Origin: Nocardioides sp. JQ2195
GTDB taxonomy: Bacteria; Actinomycetota; Actinomycetes; Propionibacteriales; Nocardioidaceae
DNA length: 64,000 nucleotides
Direction of reading: 5' to 3'
Assembly: GCF_012272695.1 (NCBI RefSeq)
Contig: NZ_CP050902.1
Span: 2,604,001 to 2,668,000 of the forward strand
The notes below the pieces were generated by a model. It was not told where the DNA came from and made no database searches. It worked only from the letters and a program-made list of their open reading frames with translations. Position 1 is the first letter of the stretch. Each line of letters starts with the position of its first letter. A program made the translations under genes and the position numbers. Of the stretch, positions 8,585 to 17,082 are shown in pieces.

Positions 8585-9703
8585 TCAGATGCGGAAGGTC
8601 CAGGGATCCGTGCGAATCTCGCTCACACGGGAGTCCACCGTATCCCCCAACGCCTCGGCCAGTCGCGACTGGACCACCGGAAGCCACGTCGACTCCGCAG
8701 CCCAGTGGGCGACGTCGATCAGTGCCGGACCGTCCTTCTCGAGGAACTCGGCGGCCGGGTGGTGGCGCAGGTCGCTGGTCAGGTAGACGTCGACGTCGGC
8801 GCCCGCCATCCGGTCGAGCAGGAAGTCACCGGCTCCCCCGCAGACTGCGACCCGGCGTACGACGCGGTCGGGGTCACCGCCCACGCGCACCCCCTGCTCG
8901 GTCTCGGGCAGGGCCTCGGAGACGACTTGGGCGAAGTCGCGCAGCGTGGTCTCGTCGATGGTGCCGATGCGACCGGTGCCGGTGGCGGAGTGGCCCGGGT
9001 CGGCGAGCTCGAACACGTCGTAGGCGGGCGTCTCGTAGGGGTGGTTGGCCAACATCGCCTCGACCACCGCCGTGCGCCGGTGGCGGGGCAGCACGGCCTC
9101 GATGCGGTGCTCGTCGACGATCGTCACGTCACCGATCGTGCCGATGGTGGGCTCGGCGCCCTCCAACGGGCGGAACCGACCCTGGCCGGTGGTGGTGAAG
9201 TTGCAGTGGTCGTAGTTGCCGATGGCGCCCGCGCCGGCATCGGACATCGCGGCCCGGACCGGCGCCGCCCCGTCGGCCGGAGCGAAGACCACGATCTTGT
9301 CGAGCGGCTCCGCGGGCGCGGCCAGGATCGGGGTGAGGTCCTGCAGACCGAGCACGGTCGCGAGGGCCTCGGAGACCCCGGACGCGGCCTGGTCGGCGTT
9401 GGTGTGCGCAGTCAGCAGCGCACAGTCACCCTTGACCAGGGTGGCCAGCGTGCGGCCCTTGGCCGTGGTCGCCGGGAAGCCGTGCACCGGCTTGAGGAAC
9501 AACGGGTGGTGGCAGACGAGCAGGTCGGCGCCCCACGCGACGGCCTCCTTGGCCACCTCCTCGGTGGGGTCGACCGCGAACATCACCTTCTTCACGGTCG
9601 CCGTCGGATCCCCGTGGACGAGTCCGACGGCGTCCCAGCCGTCGGCCGTGTGCGGCGGATACCAGTCGTGCAGGAGATTGACCACGTCACCCAGAGTCGT
9701 CAT
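8585..9703 (-). CDS. Nif3-like dinuclear metal-centre protein (DUF34)
   Basis: A 372-residue Nif3/YqfO/DUF34 family protein; these bind two metal ions, and the proposed GTP cyclohydrolase-like or metal-insertion roles are not settled. Metal ligands are visible: CHHPLF, LLTAHTNAD, the C-terminal DVAHWAAES, and DVYLTSDLRHH. The ~110-residue insert (residues ~140-250, with VEAMLANHPYETPAYDV) is the YqfO/CutA-like middle domain. The ATG at 9703 has TAGCCT 8 nt upstream, consistent with a leaderless start. The zinc-ribbon gene follows after 54 bp, the usual actinobacterial order. Confidence 0.92.
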   Translation of the reverse strand: MTTLGDVVNLLHDWYPPHTADGWDAVGLVHGDPTATVKKVMFAVDPTEEVAKEAVAWGADLLVCHHPLFLKPVHGFPATTAKGRTLATLVKGDCALLTAHTNADQAASGVSEALATVLGLQDLTPILAAPAEPLDKIVVFAPADGAAPVRAAMSDAGAGAIGNYDHCNFTTTGQGRFRPLEGAEPTIGTIGDVTIVDEHRIEAVLPRHRRTAVVEAMLANHPYETPAYDVFELADPGHSATGTGRIGTIDETTLRDFAQVVSEALPETEQGVRVGGDPDRVVRRVAVCGGAGDFLLDRMAGADVDVYLTSDLRHHPAAEFLEKDGPALIDVAHWAAESTWLPVVQSRLAEALGDTVDSRVSEIRTDPWTFRI

Positions 9704-9794
9704 GGGGCTCAGGCTAGTGGGGAGGCGGCCCACGGCCCACGGGCGGCCCGGCTCACCGGCCCGACCCACGGGCAGTTCAGTGAGGCGCGCGTGA

Positions 9795-11390
9795 TCAGCG
9801 CAGGTCGCGACGGCGCAGCCCGAGCACCCCGACCAGCAGCAGGAGCGCCCCCACCGCGAGGACGCCGGCGTAGGAACCGGCCTCGAAGGGCTGGGCGGGA
9901 ACCAGGGCCAGGTGGGAGAAGGGAGACAGGTCGACCAGCCAGTCGGGGAACTCCAGCAGCTGTCCGAACATCATCACCACGGCGCAGAAGCCGAGCGCCA
10001 ACCAGGCCAGGCCCGCCCAGCGCGGCACCAGGCCGACCAGCACGACGCCCAACCCGATCAGGACGAGCACCCCGGCACCCGCGGAGGCCGGTGCCACCGC
10101 CAGCCGGGCGAACTGGTCCCACTTCCCGGTGACGAGGCCATAGCCGGCGCCCAGCCCGGCCCCGGACGCGATCACGACCACCACGGAGCCGGCCACGGTG
10201 ACGAGGATGTGGGCCAGGATCCAACCGGTGCGCGAGAGCCCCGTGGACAGCAGCGCCTCGATCCGGCCGGCGTCCTCCTCACCCCGGGCCCGCAGTGCCG
10301 CGGAGACGGCGTACCCACCCGCGATCAGTGCCAGCATCAGCCCCGCCGCACCGTAGAAGCCGTCGACCAGGTCGGCGGCGCCGGCGGCCAGCACCTCACG
10401 CGTCGCCTCCGAGTCACCGATCAGGTCGCCGATGTCGTCACCGATGGTGCCGTAGCCGAGGCCTCCGAGGAACAGCCCGACGGTCCACCCGATGAGGCTG
10501 CCCCGGTGGAGGCGCCAGGCCAGGCCGAGCGCGCCGGGGACCCCCCACCCGGCCAAGCCGCCCGACGCCCGGGCCGGACCCGGTCGAGAGGCCCACACGC
10601 CGGAACCCACGTCACGGCGCCCGAAGACGGCGTACGCCGCCCCGACGGTCACTGCGGCCGCCACCAGCAGCACCGACGCCGGCCACCAGCGTTCGTCGGC
10701 GTAGGGCCGCATGGCTTGGTACCACCCGATCGGCGAGAGCCACGAGAGCCCGTTCCCGGCGACGTCACCGATCGCACGCAGCGCGTAGGCCGCACCGAGG
10801 ACGGCGCCGACGATGCCGTACATCGCACGGGCCCCCTGCGTGAGCTGCGCGGCGACCAGTGCCACTCCGGTGAAGCAGGCACCGACCAGGAACAGACCGA
10901 CGCCGATGGCCCACGAACCGGCCGCCGGGAGTCCGTAGCCCAGCAGGGAGGCCGAGGTGACGAGACCGACGACGGCGTTGGCCAGCAGGGTCACGGCCAA
11001 CGCTGCGGTCATCGGCGCGTGGCGGCCGATCGCTGCGGAGCGAACGAGCTCGTCGCGCCCGGTCTCCTCCTCGACCCGGGTGTGGCGGCCGACCAGGAAC
11101 ATGCTCATCAGTCCGACGAGCACCGCGCCGAACGCGGTCGCCTGCCACGCGACCTGGCCCCCGGTGGTGTTCAGGGCCCGCGCCGGGCCGGCCATCGCCA
11201 CGAAGGCCGCGTTCTGCTCCATGCTGGCCGCCGCCCTGTCGAACTCCGCCTGGGAGGAGTAGAGCCCGTCGACGCTGATCGCCTGGGACCAGTAGAGCAG
11301 CGTGACCCCGGCGGTCCAGCAGGCGATCGTCAGCAGGTCGCGGGCCAGGAACGTGCGCACCAGGACGGCTGCTCCGGTGACCGCTCTCAC
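9795..11390 (-). CDS. ABC transporter permease, polyketide-exporter type
   Basis: A 531-residue multi-spanning permease, roughly 12 hydrophobic segments in two similar halves, of the family annotated as exporters of polyketide antibiotics. The segment [18 protein letters not shown], followed by [10 protein letters not shown], is the conserved cytosolic loop after the second helix; the equivalent in the second half is [19 protein letters not shown]. The substrate is not predictable. GTG at 11390 overlaps the ATPase stop by 4 nt (GTGA), so the two subunits are translationally coupled. Probably repressed from the shared operator near 12.33 kb. Confidence 0.85.
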   Translation of the reverse strand: MRAVTGAAVLVRTFLARDLLTIACWTAGVTLLYWSQAISVDGLYSSQAEFDRAAASMEQNAAFVAMAGPARALNTTGGQVAWQATAFGAVLVGLMSMFLVGRHTRVEEETGRDELVRSAAIGRHAPMTAALAVTLLANAVVGLVTSASLLGYGLPAAGSWAIGVGLFLVGACFTGVALVAAQLTQGARAMYGIVGAVLGAAYALRAIGDVAGNGLSWLSPIGWYQAMRPYADERWWPASVLLVAAAVTVGAAYAVFGRRDVGSGVWASRPGPARASGGLAGWGVPGALGLAWRLHRGSLIGWTVGLFLGGLGYGTIGDDIGDLIGDSEATREVLAAGAADLVDGFYGAAGLMLALIAGGYAVSAALRARGEEDAGRIEALLSTGLSRTGWILAHILVTVAGSVVVVIASGAGLGAGYGLVTGKWDQFARLAVAPASAGAGVLVLIGLGVVLVGLVPRWAGLAWLALGFCAVVMMFGQLLEFPDWLVDLSPFSHLALVPAQPFEAGSYAGVLAVGALLLLVGVLGLRRRDLR

Positions 11391-12307
11391 TGGTCTGCCT
11401 CCGCCGGCTCCTCCGAGACGTCGACCTCGTCGCCGTAGTGGCGCAGGAACAGCTCCTCCAGGGTGGGTGGCTGGCTGGTGAGGGTGAGGATGCCGAACTG
11501 GCCGAGCCTGGCCAGGGCCTCGCCGAGCCGCTCGGAGTCGACCTCGAACTCGACCCTGGTGCCCTCCACGACCAGTGCGTGGATGCCGTCGAGTCGGTCC
11601 AACCCCTTGGGCTCGGCAGCGAGCTGGGCCGAGACCGCCGTCCGGGTCAGGTGCCTGAGGTCGGCCAGCGTCCCGGACTCGACCACCCTCCCGGAGCGGA
11701 TGATGCTGACTCGGTCGCACAGTCGCTCCACCTCGGCGAGGATGTGGCTCGACAGCAGGACACTGCGGCCCTCCTCGCGGAACTCGTCGATGCAGGCCTG
11801 GAAGCCCGACTCCATGATCGGGTCCAGGCCGGAGGTCGGCTCGTCGAGCATGAGCAGCTCGACGTCGGAGGCCAGGGCTGCGACCAGGGCGACCTTCTGC
11901 CGGTTGCCCTTGGAGTAGGTGCGCCCCTTCTTCGTCGGGTCGAGCTCGAAGCGCTCGAGGAGGTCGGCGCGACGCTTCTCGTCGAGCCCCCCGCGCAGCC
12001 TGCCCAGCAGGTCGATCACCTCGCCACCGGTCAGGTTCGGCCAGAGGTTCACGTCGCCCGGGACGTAGGCCAGCCGTCGGTGGAGCTCGGCGGCCTGGCC
12101 CCACGGGTCTCCGCCCAGCAGCGAGACCGAGCCGGCATCCGCGCGCAGCAGACCGAGCAGCACCCGGATCGTGGTCGACTTGCCCGCCCCGTTGGGTCCG
12201 AGGAAGCCGTGCACCTCGCCGACCGCCACCTGCAGGTCGAGTCCGTCGAGGGCCGTGGTGTGGCCGAACTTCTTCACGAGGCCGGCGATGTCGATGACGT
12301 TGCCCAT
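11387..12307 (-). CDS. ABC transporter ATP-binding protein
   Basis: A 306-residue nucleotide-binding subunit. Walker [10 protein letters not shown] near residue 38, signature region [16 protein letters not shown] (degenerate LSGGQ), Walker [14 protein letters not shown] and switch His in [11 protein letters not shown]. The last ~85 residues form the C-terminal extension seen in DrrA-type drug exporters. It starts at ATG 12307 with TAGCGT (reverse strand, 12315-12320) 7 nt upstream: a leaderless promoter that sits beside the palindrome at 12328-12361. It pairs with the permease downstream. Confidence 0.92.
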   Translation of the reverse strand: MGNVIDIAGLVKKFGHTTALDGLDLQVAVGEVHGFLGPNGAGKSTTIRVLLGLLRADAGSVSLLGGDPWGQAAELHRRLAYVPGDVNLWPNLTGGEVIDLLGRLRGGLDEKRRADLLERFELDPTKKGRTYSKGNRQKVALVAALASDVELLMLDEPTSGLDPIMESGFQACIDEFREEGRSVLLSSHILAEVERLCDRVSIIRSGRVVESGTLADLRHLTRTAVSAQLAAEPKGLDRLDGIHALVVEGTRVEFEVDSERLGEALARLGQFGILTLTSQPPTLEELFLRHYGDEVDVSEEPAEADQ

Positions 12308-12314
12308 GCTCCCG

Positions 12315-12375
12315 ACGCTACTCCGAATTCACAGATTCGTGAACTCTCCAAAATCTGTGAAACTTCGACTATGCT
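12315..12375. promoter_or_regulatory. Divergent promoters with palindromic operator
   Basis: TTCACAGATT (12328-12337) and AATCTGTGAA (12352-12361) form a perfect 10-bp inverted repeat. A nested TTCAC/GTGAA palindrome lies at 12328-12343. The leftward -10 box is TAGCGT (12315-12320, reverse strand) and the rightward one TATGCT (12370-12375). The repeat occupies the -35 region of both promoters, as expected for autoregulation by the GbsR-type regulator. Confidence 0.7.
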
Positions 12376-12381
12376 GCCCCC

Positions 12382-12846
12382 ATGAGCCAGGAGACCAAGG
12401 CCCGCTTCGTGGAGGACCTTGCCGCCATGCTGACCGGCATGGGCTTCCCGAGGATGCCCTCCCGGGTGTTCGCTGCGCTCCTGTGTGCCGACAGCGACGA
12501 CCTGACCGCGCGCGATCTGTCCACCAGCCTCAAGGTGAGCCCTGCCGCGATCAGCGGGGCGGTCAACTTCCTGGCCAGGATCCGGCTCATCCACCGACGT
12601 CGTGAGCCCGGCGAGCGAGTCGACCGGTTCTCCTTGGGCAGCGACCTGTGGCTGGGCCCGGTGACGATGGAGCTCGAGGGCTATGCGGCGATGGTCGGCG
12701 TGCTCGACAAGGCACTGGCGGACGGCGCCGTCACCGGCGTCGCCGCCGACCGGGTCGACGAGACCCGCGACTTCTTCGACTTCATGGTCCAGGCCCTGCC
12801 GCGCCTCTACGACGAGTGGCAGACCGCCCGCTCCACGGCCGGATGA
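12382..12846 (+). CDS. GbsR/MarR-family transcriptional regulator
   Basis: A 154-residue winged-helix repressor-like protein. The HTH is at about residues 40-75 (LTARDLSTSLKVSPAAISG, then AVNFLARIRLI) with the wing RRREPGERVDRF. This is the GbsR-like subgroup that commonly stands divergent from ABC exporters and controls them. The ATG at 12382 lies 6 nt after TATGCT, so it is probably leaderless. The palindrome at 12328-12361 lies upstream of both genes. A ligand, perhaps the exported compound, is inferred only. Confidence 0.85.
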   Translation: MSQETKARFVEDLAAMLTGMGFPRMPSRVFAALLCADSDDLTARDLSTSLKVSPAAISGAVNFLARIRLIHRRREPGERVDRFSLGSDLWLGPVTMELEGYAAMVGVLDKALADGAVTGVAADRVDETRDFFDFMVQALPRLYDEWQTARSTAG

Positions 12847-12852
12847 GGGTTC

Positions 12853-12869
12853 TCTCATGTCCGTCTCAT
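12853..12869 (+). promoter_or_regulatory. 11-bp-spaced TCTCAT direct repeat
   Basis: TCTCAT at 12853-12858 and again at 12864-12869, exactly one helical turn apart, in front of the Asp-rich protein gene. OmpR/PhoB-type regulators typically bind direct repeats with this spacing, and such a regulator is encoded two genes downstream. Confidence 0.45.
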
Positions 12870-12891
12870 CGATCACCCACACACGTGCGGA

Positions 12892-13245
12892 ATGCTGGTC
12901 CGCATGAGGAAGACATGGATGGCGATCATCGGGCTGGCCCTGGCGCTGCCGATGGTGGCGTACGTCGCGGGGTCGCTGGTCGCGGCCGGCGACGAGCCCG
13001 GCGACCACTCCCCGATCCGGATCGTGGAGCAGTCCACCGGCCCCTCCCCGTCCGGCGAGCCCACGAAGCCGAGGCCGAGCCAGAAGCCGACGCAGAAGCC
13101 GACCGAGCACGACGACGACGATGACGACGACGGGCCGGACACGATCACCGTCAGCCCCGACGACCTCGACGACGATGACGACGACAGCGGCCGTGATCGC
13201 GACGATGACGACGACGACCACGGTGACCACGGCGATGACGACTGA
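12892..13245 (+). CDS. Small exported Asp-rich protein
   Basis: A 117-residue protein with an N-terminal hydrophobic segment (about residues 9-30, signal peptide or anchor), a Pro/Lys/Thr linker (KPRPSQKPTQKPT) and a strongly acidic tail with runs of 7, 6 and 6 Asp. Such tails could bind calcium or other cations outside the membrane. No family recognised. An alternative ATG is at 12904. It lies 21 bp before the sensor-kinase start, with TCTCAT repeats upstream, suggesting it is an extracytoplasmic partner or output of that two-component system (inference). Confidence 0.65.
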   Translation: MLVRMRKTWMAIIGLALALPMVAYVAGSLVAAGDEPGDHSPIRIVEQSTGPSPSGEPTKPRPSQKPTQKPTEHDDDDDDDGPDTITVSPDDLDDDDDDSGRDRDDDDDDHGDHGDDD

Positions 13246-13266
13246 CTCCGTGCCCGGTGAGGTGGG

Positions 13267-14748
13267 ATGACACCGACACCCCGGCTCCGCTCCCGAGACG
13301 CCCGACGAACGTCGGGCGTCTCGGTGCGTGTTCGCATCACCGCCACGGTTGCCGTGCTGGTGGCCCTGGCGCTCGCCTCGGCCGGCGGCATCATCTATGC
13401 GCTGGAGTCCGCGCGGCTCGAGGCCGCGGCCCAGAGCCAGGCCGACCAGGAGGTCGCCGAGTTCCGCACCCTCCAGGAGGCCGGCCCCGGATCGTCGGCC
13501 CCGACTCCGGGCCAGGAAGGCTTCCGCTCGGTGCGCGACCTCCTGCGGGTCTTCCTGGAGCGCAACGTGCCGGGTGACAACGAGCTGTTCGTGGCCTGGA
13601 GCTCCGACCGGTCGGTCTACGTCTCCACCTCGCGGCATCGCACGTTCGCCTCGACGGAGGAGTTCGCGGCGGCCGTGCGCCGGAACCTGGACACGGGCGG
13701 GGTGGAGCACCTGGAGTCCACCTTCGGCGAGCTCCTCCTCACGGTGCAGCCGGTGCGGGGCCAGCAGTCCGAGGGGGCTCTCGTGGTGGTGACGTTCCTC
13801 GAGGACTCCCGCGCCGAGCTGAACCAGCTGATCCGCACCTACCTGATCGTCTCGCTGCTCTCCCTCGGGCTGATCACCGCACTGGCGGCGTGGCAGGCCG
13901 GCCGGTTGCTGGCACCGTTGCGGGAGATGAACGAGACCGCCCGCGAGATCAGCGGCACCGACCTCACCCGACGGCTGGCTGAGAAGGGCAACGACGACAT
14001 CACCGCCCTGACCCGCACCGTCAACGACATGCTGGCCCGCCTGGAGGAGTCCTTCACGCACCAGCGGAAGTTCCTCGACGCCGCGGGACACGAGCTGAAG
14101 ACACCGTTGACGATCCTCCAAGGCCACCTGGAGCTGCTCGACACCGACAACCCGAGCGAGGTCGCCGAGACCCGGGCGCTGCTGCTCGACGAGATCGACC
14201 GGATGTCACGCCTCGTGGGTGACCTGATCCTGCTGAGCAAGAGTGCCCGTCCGGACTTCGTCACCCCACGGCCGGCGGAGGTGGCCGTCCTCGCCGGCAC
14301 GGTGCTGGCCAAGGCCCGGGCCCTCGGGGTGCGCGAATGGGTCGACGAGACCACCCCCGTCCAGCCGGTCGACCTCGACGAGCAGCGAATCACCCAGGTG
14401 CTCCTGCAGCTGGCCGACAACGCGGTCAAGCACACCCGTCCCGGGGACACCGTGGCGATCGGCTCCTCCGACGACGGCGACCGGGTCCGGATCTGGGTCC
14501 GCGACACCGGCCACGGTGTGCCTCCCGAGGACCGCGAGGTGATCTTCGACCGGTTCACCCGCGGCACCGTGCTCCCGGGCGACGAGGGCTTCGGCCTCGG
14601 GCTCTCCATCGTGCGTGCCGTGGTCGACGCCCACCACGGCACGGTCCACGTCGAGGACGCGGAGCCCCGCGGCGCCCGCTTCGTCATCACGCTCCCGACC
14701 AGCTCCCACACCGTCGTCCAGGAGGACCACGCATGGCCCGCATCCTGA
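13267..14748 (+). CDS. HAMP-domain sensor histidine kinase
   Basis: A 493-residue membrane sensor. TM1 at about 25-46, an extracytoplasmic domain to about 188, TM2 191-211, HAMP 212-264, then the dimerisation helix with phospho-acceptor His275 in DAAGHELKTPL. ATPase boxes: N (QLADNAVKHT), G1 (VRDTGHGVP), F (FDRF) and G2 (GFGLGLSIV). It phosphorylates the overlapping downstream regulator. The ATG at 13267 has GAGG close upstream. However, a perfect 14-bp hairpin (13293-13324) lies within codons 9-20, and an in-frame GTG at 13324 would give an equally normal N-terminus, so the start is uncertain. Confidence 0.93.
   Translation: MTPTPRLRSRDARRTSGVSVRVRITATVAVLVALALASAGGIIYALESARLEAAAQSQADQEVAEFRTLQEAGPGSSAPTPGQEGFRSVRDLLRVFLERNVPGDNELFVAWSSDRSVYVSTSRHRTFASTEEFAAAVRRNLDTGGVEHLESTFGELLLTVQPVRGQQSEGALVVVTFLEDSRAELNQLIRTYLIVSLLSLGLITALAAWQAGRLLAPLREMNETAREISGTDLTRRLAEKGNDDITALTRTVNDMLARLEESFTHQRKFLDAAGHELKTPLTILQGHLELLDTDNPSEVAETRALLLDEIDRMSRLVGDLILLSKSARPDFVTPRPAEVAVLAGTVLAKARALGVREWVDETTPVQPVDLDEQRITQVLLQLADNAVKHTRPGDTVAIGSSDDGDRVRIWVRDTGHGVPPEDREVIFDRFTRGTVLPGDEGFGLGLSIVRAVVDAHHGTVHVEDAEPRGARFVITLPTSSHTVVQEDHAWPAS
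13293..13324. promoter_or_regulatory. Perfect 14-bp hairpin at the sensor-kinase 5' end
   Basis: CCGAGACGCCCGAC (13293-13306), a GAAC loop, then its exact complement (13311-13324). No T-tract follows. It either terminates the Asp-rich gene transcript or controls kinase translation from within its first codons. Confidence 0.7.
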
Positions 14749-15401
14749 TCATCGAGGACGAGGCGCGCATCGCCTCCTTCGTCGCCAAGGGACTCACCGC
14801 CGAGGGACACCAGACCACGGTTGCCGGGGACGGCCACCACGGCCTGGACCTGGCCCTCGGCGACGACTTCGACCTCGTCGTGCTCGACATCGGGCTGCCC
14901 GGCCTGGACGGCTTCGAGGTGCTCGACCAGCTGCGGTCGCAGGGATCCCGGGTGCCGGTGATCGTGCTGACCGCGCGGGACTCGGTGACGGACACGGTCT
15001 CCGCCCTCGAGGGCGGGGCCGACGACTACATGCCGAAGCCGTTCCGCTTCGCCGAGCTGCTGGCCCGGGTCAGGCTGCGCCTGCGCCAGGGCAACGACCA
15101 GGGGCCCGGTCTGGAGGACCTGCTGGAGGCGGGCGGCGTACGCCTCGACCTGCGCACCCGACGGGCCTCGGTCGACAACACCGACATCGAGCTGTCGGCA
15201 CGCGAGTTCACCCTGCTGGAGATCTTCCTGCTCAACCCCGGGCAGGTGCTCTCGCGCGAGCAGCTGCTGGACCACGTGTGGGGCTTCGACTTCGACCCCG
15301 GCTCCAACGTGGTCGACGTCTACGTCGGCTACCTGCGCAAGAAGCTCGGCGCTGCACGCATCGCGACGGTGCGAGGGATGGGCTACCGGCTCGTCCCCTG
15401 A
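14733..15401 (+). CDS. OmpR/PhoB-family response regulator
   Basis: A 222-residue regulator. Receiver domain 1-120: acidic pair E8/D9, phospho-acceptor Asp52 in VVLDIGLPG, Thr80 in VLTAR and Lys102 in MPKPF. The C-terminal winged helix spans about 130-222, with the conserved LSAREFTLLEIFLLNPG, REQLLDHVWG, VVDVYVGYLRKKL and VRGMGYRL. It overlaps the kinase gene by 16 nt and has GGAGG at 14721-14725. Likely targets are the TCTCAT repeats near 12.86 kb and 17.0 kb (inference). Confidence 0.95.
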   Translation: MARILIIEDEARIASFVAKGLTAEGHQTTVAGDGHHGLDLALGDDFDLVVLDIGLPGLDGFEVLDQLRSQGSRVPVIVLTARDSVTDTVSALEGGADDYMPKPFRFAELLARVRLRLRQGNDQGPGLEDLLEAGGVRLDLRTRRASVDNTDIELSAREFTLLEIFLLNPGQVLSREQLLDHVWGFDFDPGSNVVDVYVGYLRKKLGAARIATVRGMGYRLVP

Positions 15402-15511
15402 GCGCTCGCGGTGCAGCCACCGGGTCGCGACCACGCCACGACCTCATCCGGCGCACGTGCACGATCGTGAGAACCGCGCAGCCGACCGGGGCACCGCGAC
15501 AAGTCAGCGCA

Positions 15512-15532
15512 CCGGCCAGCGCGACTGGCCGG
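15512..15532. terminator. Hairpin between convergent genes
   Basis: CCGGCCAG (15512-15519), a 5-nt loop, then CTGGCCGG (15525-15532), between the regulator and the kinase, which converge. No T-tract on either side, so termination function is tentative. Confidence 0.45.
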
Positions 15533-15554
15533 CGCAACCGGGCACCGCACCCGG

Positions 15555-16445
15555 TCAGCGGACCCTGAAGCCAGCCAGGTGCCCCCGCGGCTGGCGCTCG
15601 AGGACCGGCTGCAACGTCTCGGCGATCTCGTGCGGAAGCGGCCGGTCCTGCGGACGCCGCTCCAGGGCGGCGTACACGACCTTGGCCAGCTCGTCGGGCA
15701 CCCGCTCGGGCAAGGCGCCCGGTTCCTCGACCAACTGCGGCCAGGTCTCCTCCGGCACCGGTGAGCGTCGGTCTCCCCGGCTGAACGGCAGGCGCCCACT
15801 GACCGCCTCGAACAGGGTGGCACCCAGGCCCCAGACATCACTGTCCGGTCCGGGGCGTACGTCGTCACGCGGCGTGCACTGCTCGGGCGCCATGTAGGCG
15901 TCGGTCCCGATGGGGTGTCCGAGCTCGGCGGCCGCATCGATCGTGCGCGCCACCGAGAGGTCGATCAGGCGGGCCGGCGCCCCCATGATGATGTTGCTCG
16001 GCTTGATGTCGAGGTGCACATGGCCGATGTGGCGCAGGTAGTGCAGGGCGGAGGCGACGTCGATCGCGAGCGGCAGGTACTGCGCCTCCTGCAAGGGGCC
16101 GTAGCGACGAATCAGGCTGGAGAGCCTTGGTCCGTCGATGTGCTCCAGGACGACGTGCGGGCGGGGCCCCTCGTGCTCGTGGCGCAGGCCCCGCACCACC
16201 ACCGGATGATTGACGCGGGCCAGGGCGGCCACCTCTCGGCGCAGGCCACGCTGCGCCGAGCTGTCCTCGACCTGCCCCGGCCGCAGCACCTTGACCACGA
16301 CCGGCGAGAAGGTGATCTCGTCGAAGGCGAGGTAGGCCTCGTAGGCCTCGCCGCCGCCGAGCAACCGCATGGCGGTCAGGTCCTCGGTGATCGGCTCGCC
16401 CTCGCCCAGGTGCCAGCTGTCGCGTCGCTCATCCATCGTCGTCAC
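15555..16445 (-). CDS. Soluble Ser/Thr protein kinase with atypical motifs
   Basis: A 296-residue Hanks-type kinase domain with no membrane segment. Seen: Gly loop LLGGGEAYEAY (28-38), ATP-binding Lys52 in VVVKVLRP, catalytic loop HLDIKPSN (Asp146; Leu replaces the usual Arg of HRD), metal-binding Asp162 in IDLSVAR (DLS for DFG) and TDAYMAPEQ. Catalytic residues are kept, so it is probably active, but as a non-RD kinase it may not need activation-loop phosphorylation. GTG 16445 or ATG 16436 may be the start. Five bases separate it from the Asp-rich gene upstream, so they form an operon. Confidence 0.88.
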   Translation of the reverse strand: MTTMDERRDSWHLGEGEPITEDLTAMRLLGGGEAYEAYLAFDEITFSPVVVKVLRPGQVEDSSAQRGLRREVAALARVNHPVVVRGLRHEHEGPRPHVVLEHIDGPRLSSLIRRYGPLQEAQYLPLAIDVASALHYLRHIGHVHLDIKPSNIIMGAPARLIDLSVARTIDAAAELGHPIGTDAYMAPEQCTPRDDVRPGPDSDVWGLGATLFEAVSGRLPFSRGDRRSPVPEETWPQLVEEPGALPERVPDELAKVVYAALERRPQDRPLPHEIAETLQPVLERQPRGHLAGFRVR

Positions 16446-16450
16446 CCGTC

Positions 16451-16903
16451 TCAGCGGCGGCTGTCGTGGCGCGAACGGTCGTTGGTGCGGTTCGCCGACC
16501 AGTCACGGTCGGACGCCTGGCCCTGCTTCACGCCGTCGCGCGTCCAGTCGCGGGTCTTGTCGCTGCGGCTGTGGTCGCGATCGCGGCTCATCCTGGTGAA
16601 GTTGCTGCGGGTGTTGTCGTTGGTGGCGCGGCTGAGGCCCGTGTTGCGGGACTGGCGCGACACCTGCGAGCGGGTGTCGCGGTCGTTGGTGTCGTCGTCG
16701 TCATCGTCGTCGGAGACGAGCACCAGGTCGGGCATGTCGTCGTCGCGCTTGGCGACGACCTGGTCGCCACCCTTGTCGCCACCCTTGTCGTCGCGCTGGT
16801 CGGAGCCCATCGACACCGCCGGCGCCTGCATCGCGATCAGGCCCCCGGCCACCACGCCCGCCAGGCCGGCTGCGGTCACGGAGAAGGTCTTCTTGACGTT
16901 CAT
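16451..16903 (-). CDS. Exported Asp-rich, low-complexity protein
   Basis: A 150-residue protein with a signal-like N-terminus (MNVKKTFSVTAAGLAGVVAG; hydrophobic to about residue 32). A Gly/Asp/Lys segment follows, then a run of seven Asp after LVLVS, then about 80 residues rich in Arg, Ser, Asp, Thr and Asn. No family recognised. It shares the exported, Asp-tract design with the protein at 12892-13245 but no obvious sequence homology. AGAGGAA precedes ATG 16903. It is immediately upstream of the soluble kinase; TCTCAT repeats lie in its promoter region. Confidence 0.65.
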   Translation of the reverse strand: MNVKKTFSVTAAGLAGVVAGGLIAMQAPAVSMGSDQRDDKGGDKGGDQVVAKRDDDMPDLVLVSDDDDDDDTNDRDTRSQVSRQSRNTGLSRATNDNTRSNFTRMSRDRDHSRSDKTRDWTRDGVKQGQASDRDWSANRTNDRSRHDSRR

Positions 16904-17000
16904 CGCTGTTCCTCTCATCGAGGACTCTCCGGTGAGGAACGAGAGTCCGCTTCGGTTGACGAGAGGAACGTTGCCGGGCGCCGGTGAGCCGGGCGTGAGG

Positions 17001-17068
17001 CCCGGATGAGAGCTGTCTCATCCGGGCTGTCTCACCCGGGCTGTCTCATCCGGGCTGTCTCATCCGGG
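17001..17068. repeat. 14-bp tandem repeat and hairpin (CTGTCTCATCCGGG)
   Basis: Four copies of CTGTCTCATCCGGG start at 17013, 17027, 17041 and 17055, the second with one change. An inverted half, CCCGGATGAGA (17001-17011), makes a perfect 11-bp hairpin with the first copy. It lies upstream of the Asp-rich/kinase operon and just downstream of the acyl-CoA ligase, so it may be operator, terminator or both. Confidence 0.85.
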
Positions 17069-17082
17069 CCTGCGCGGCCGGG

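Noticed and set aside
17001..17068. Repeat as evidence of a mobile element
   Set aside because: No transposase, target-site duplication or composition change; position fits regulation or termination.
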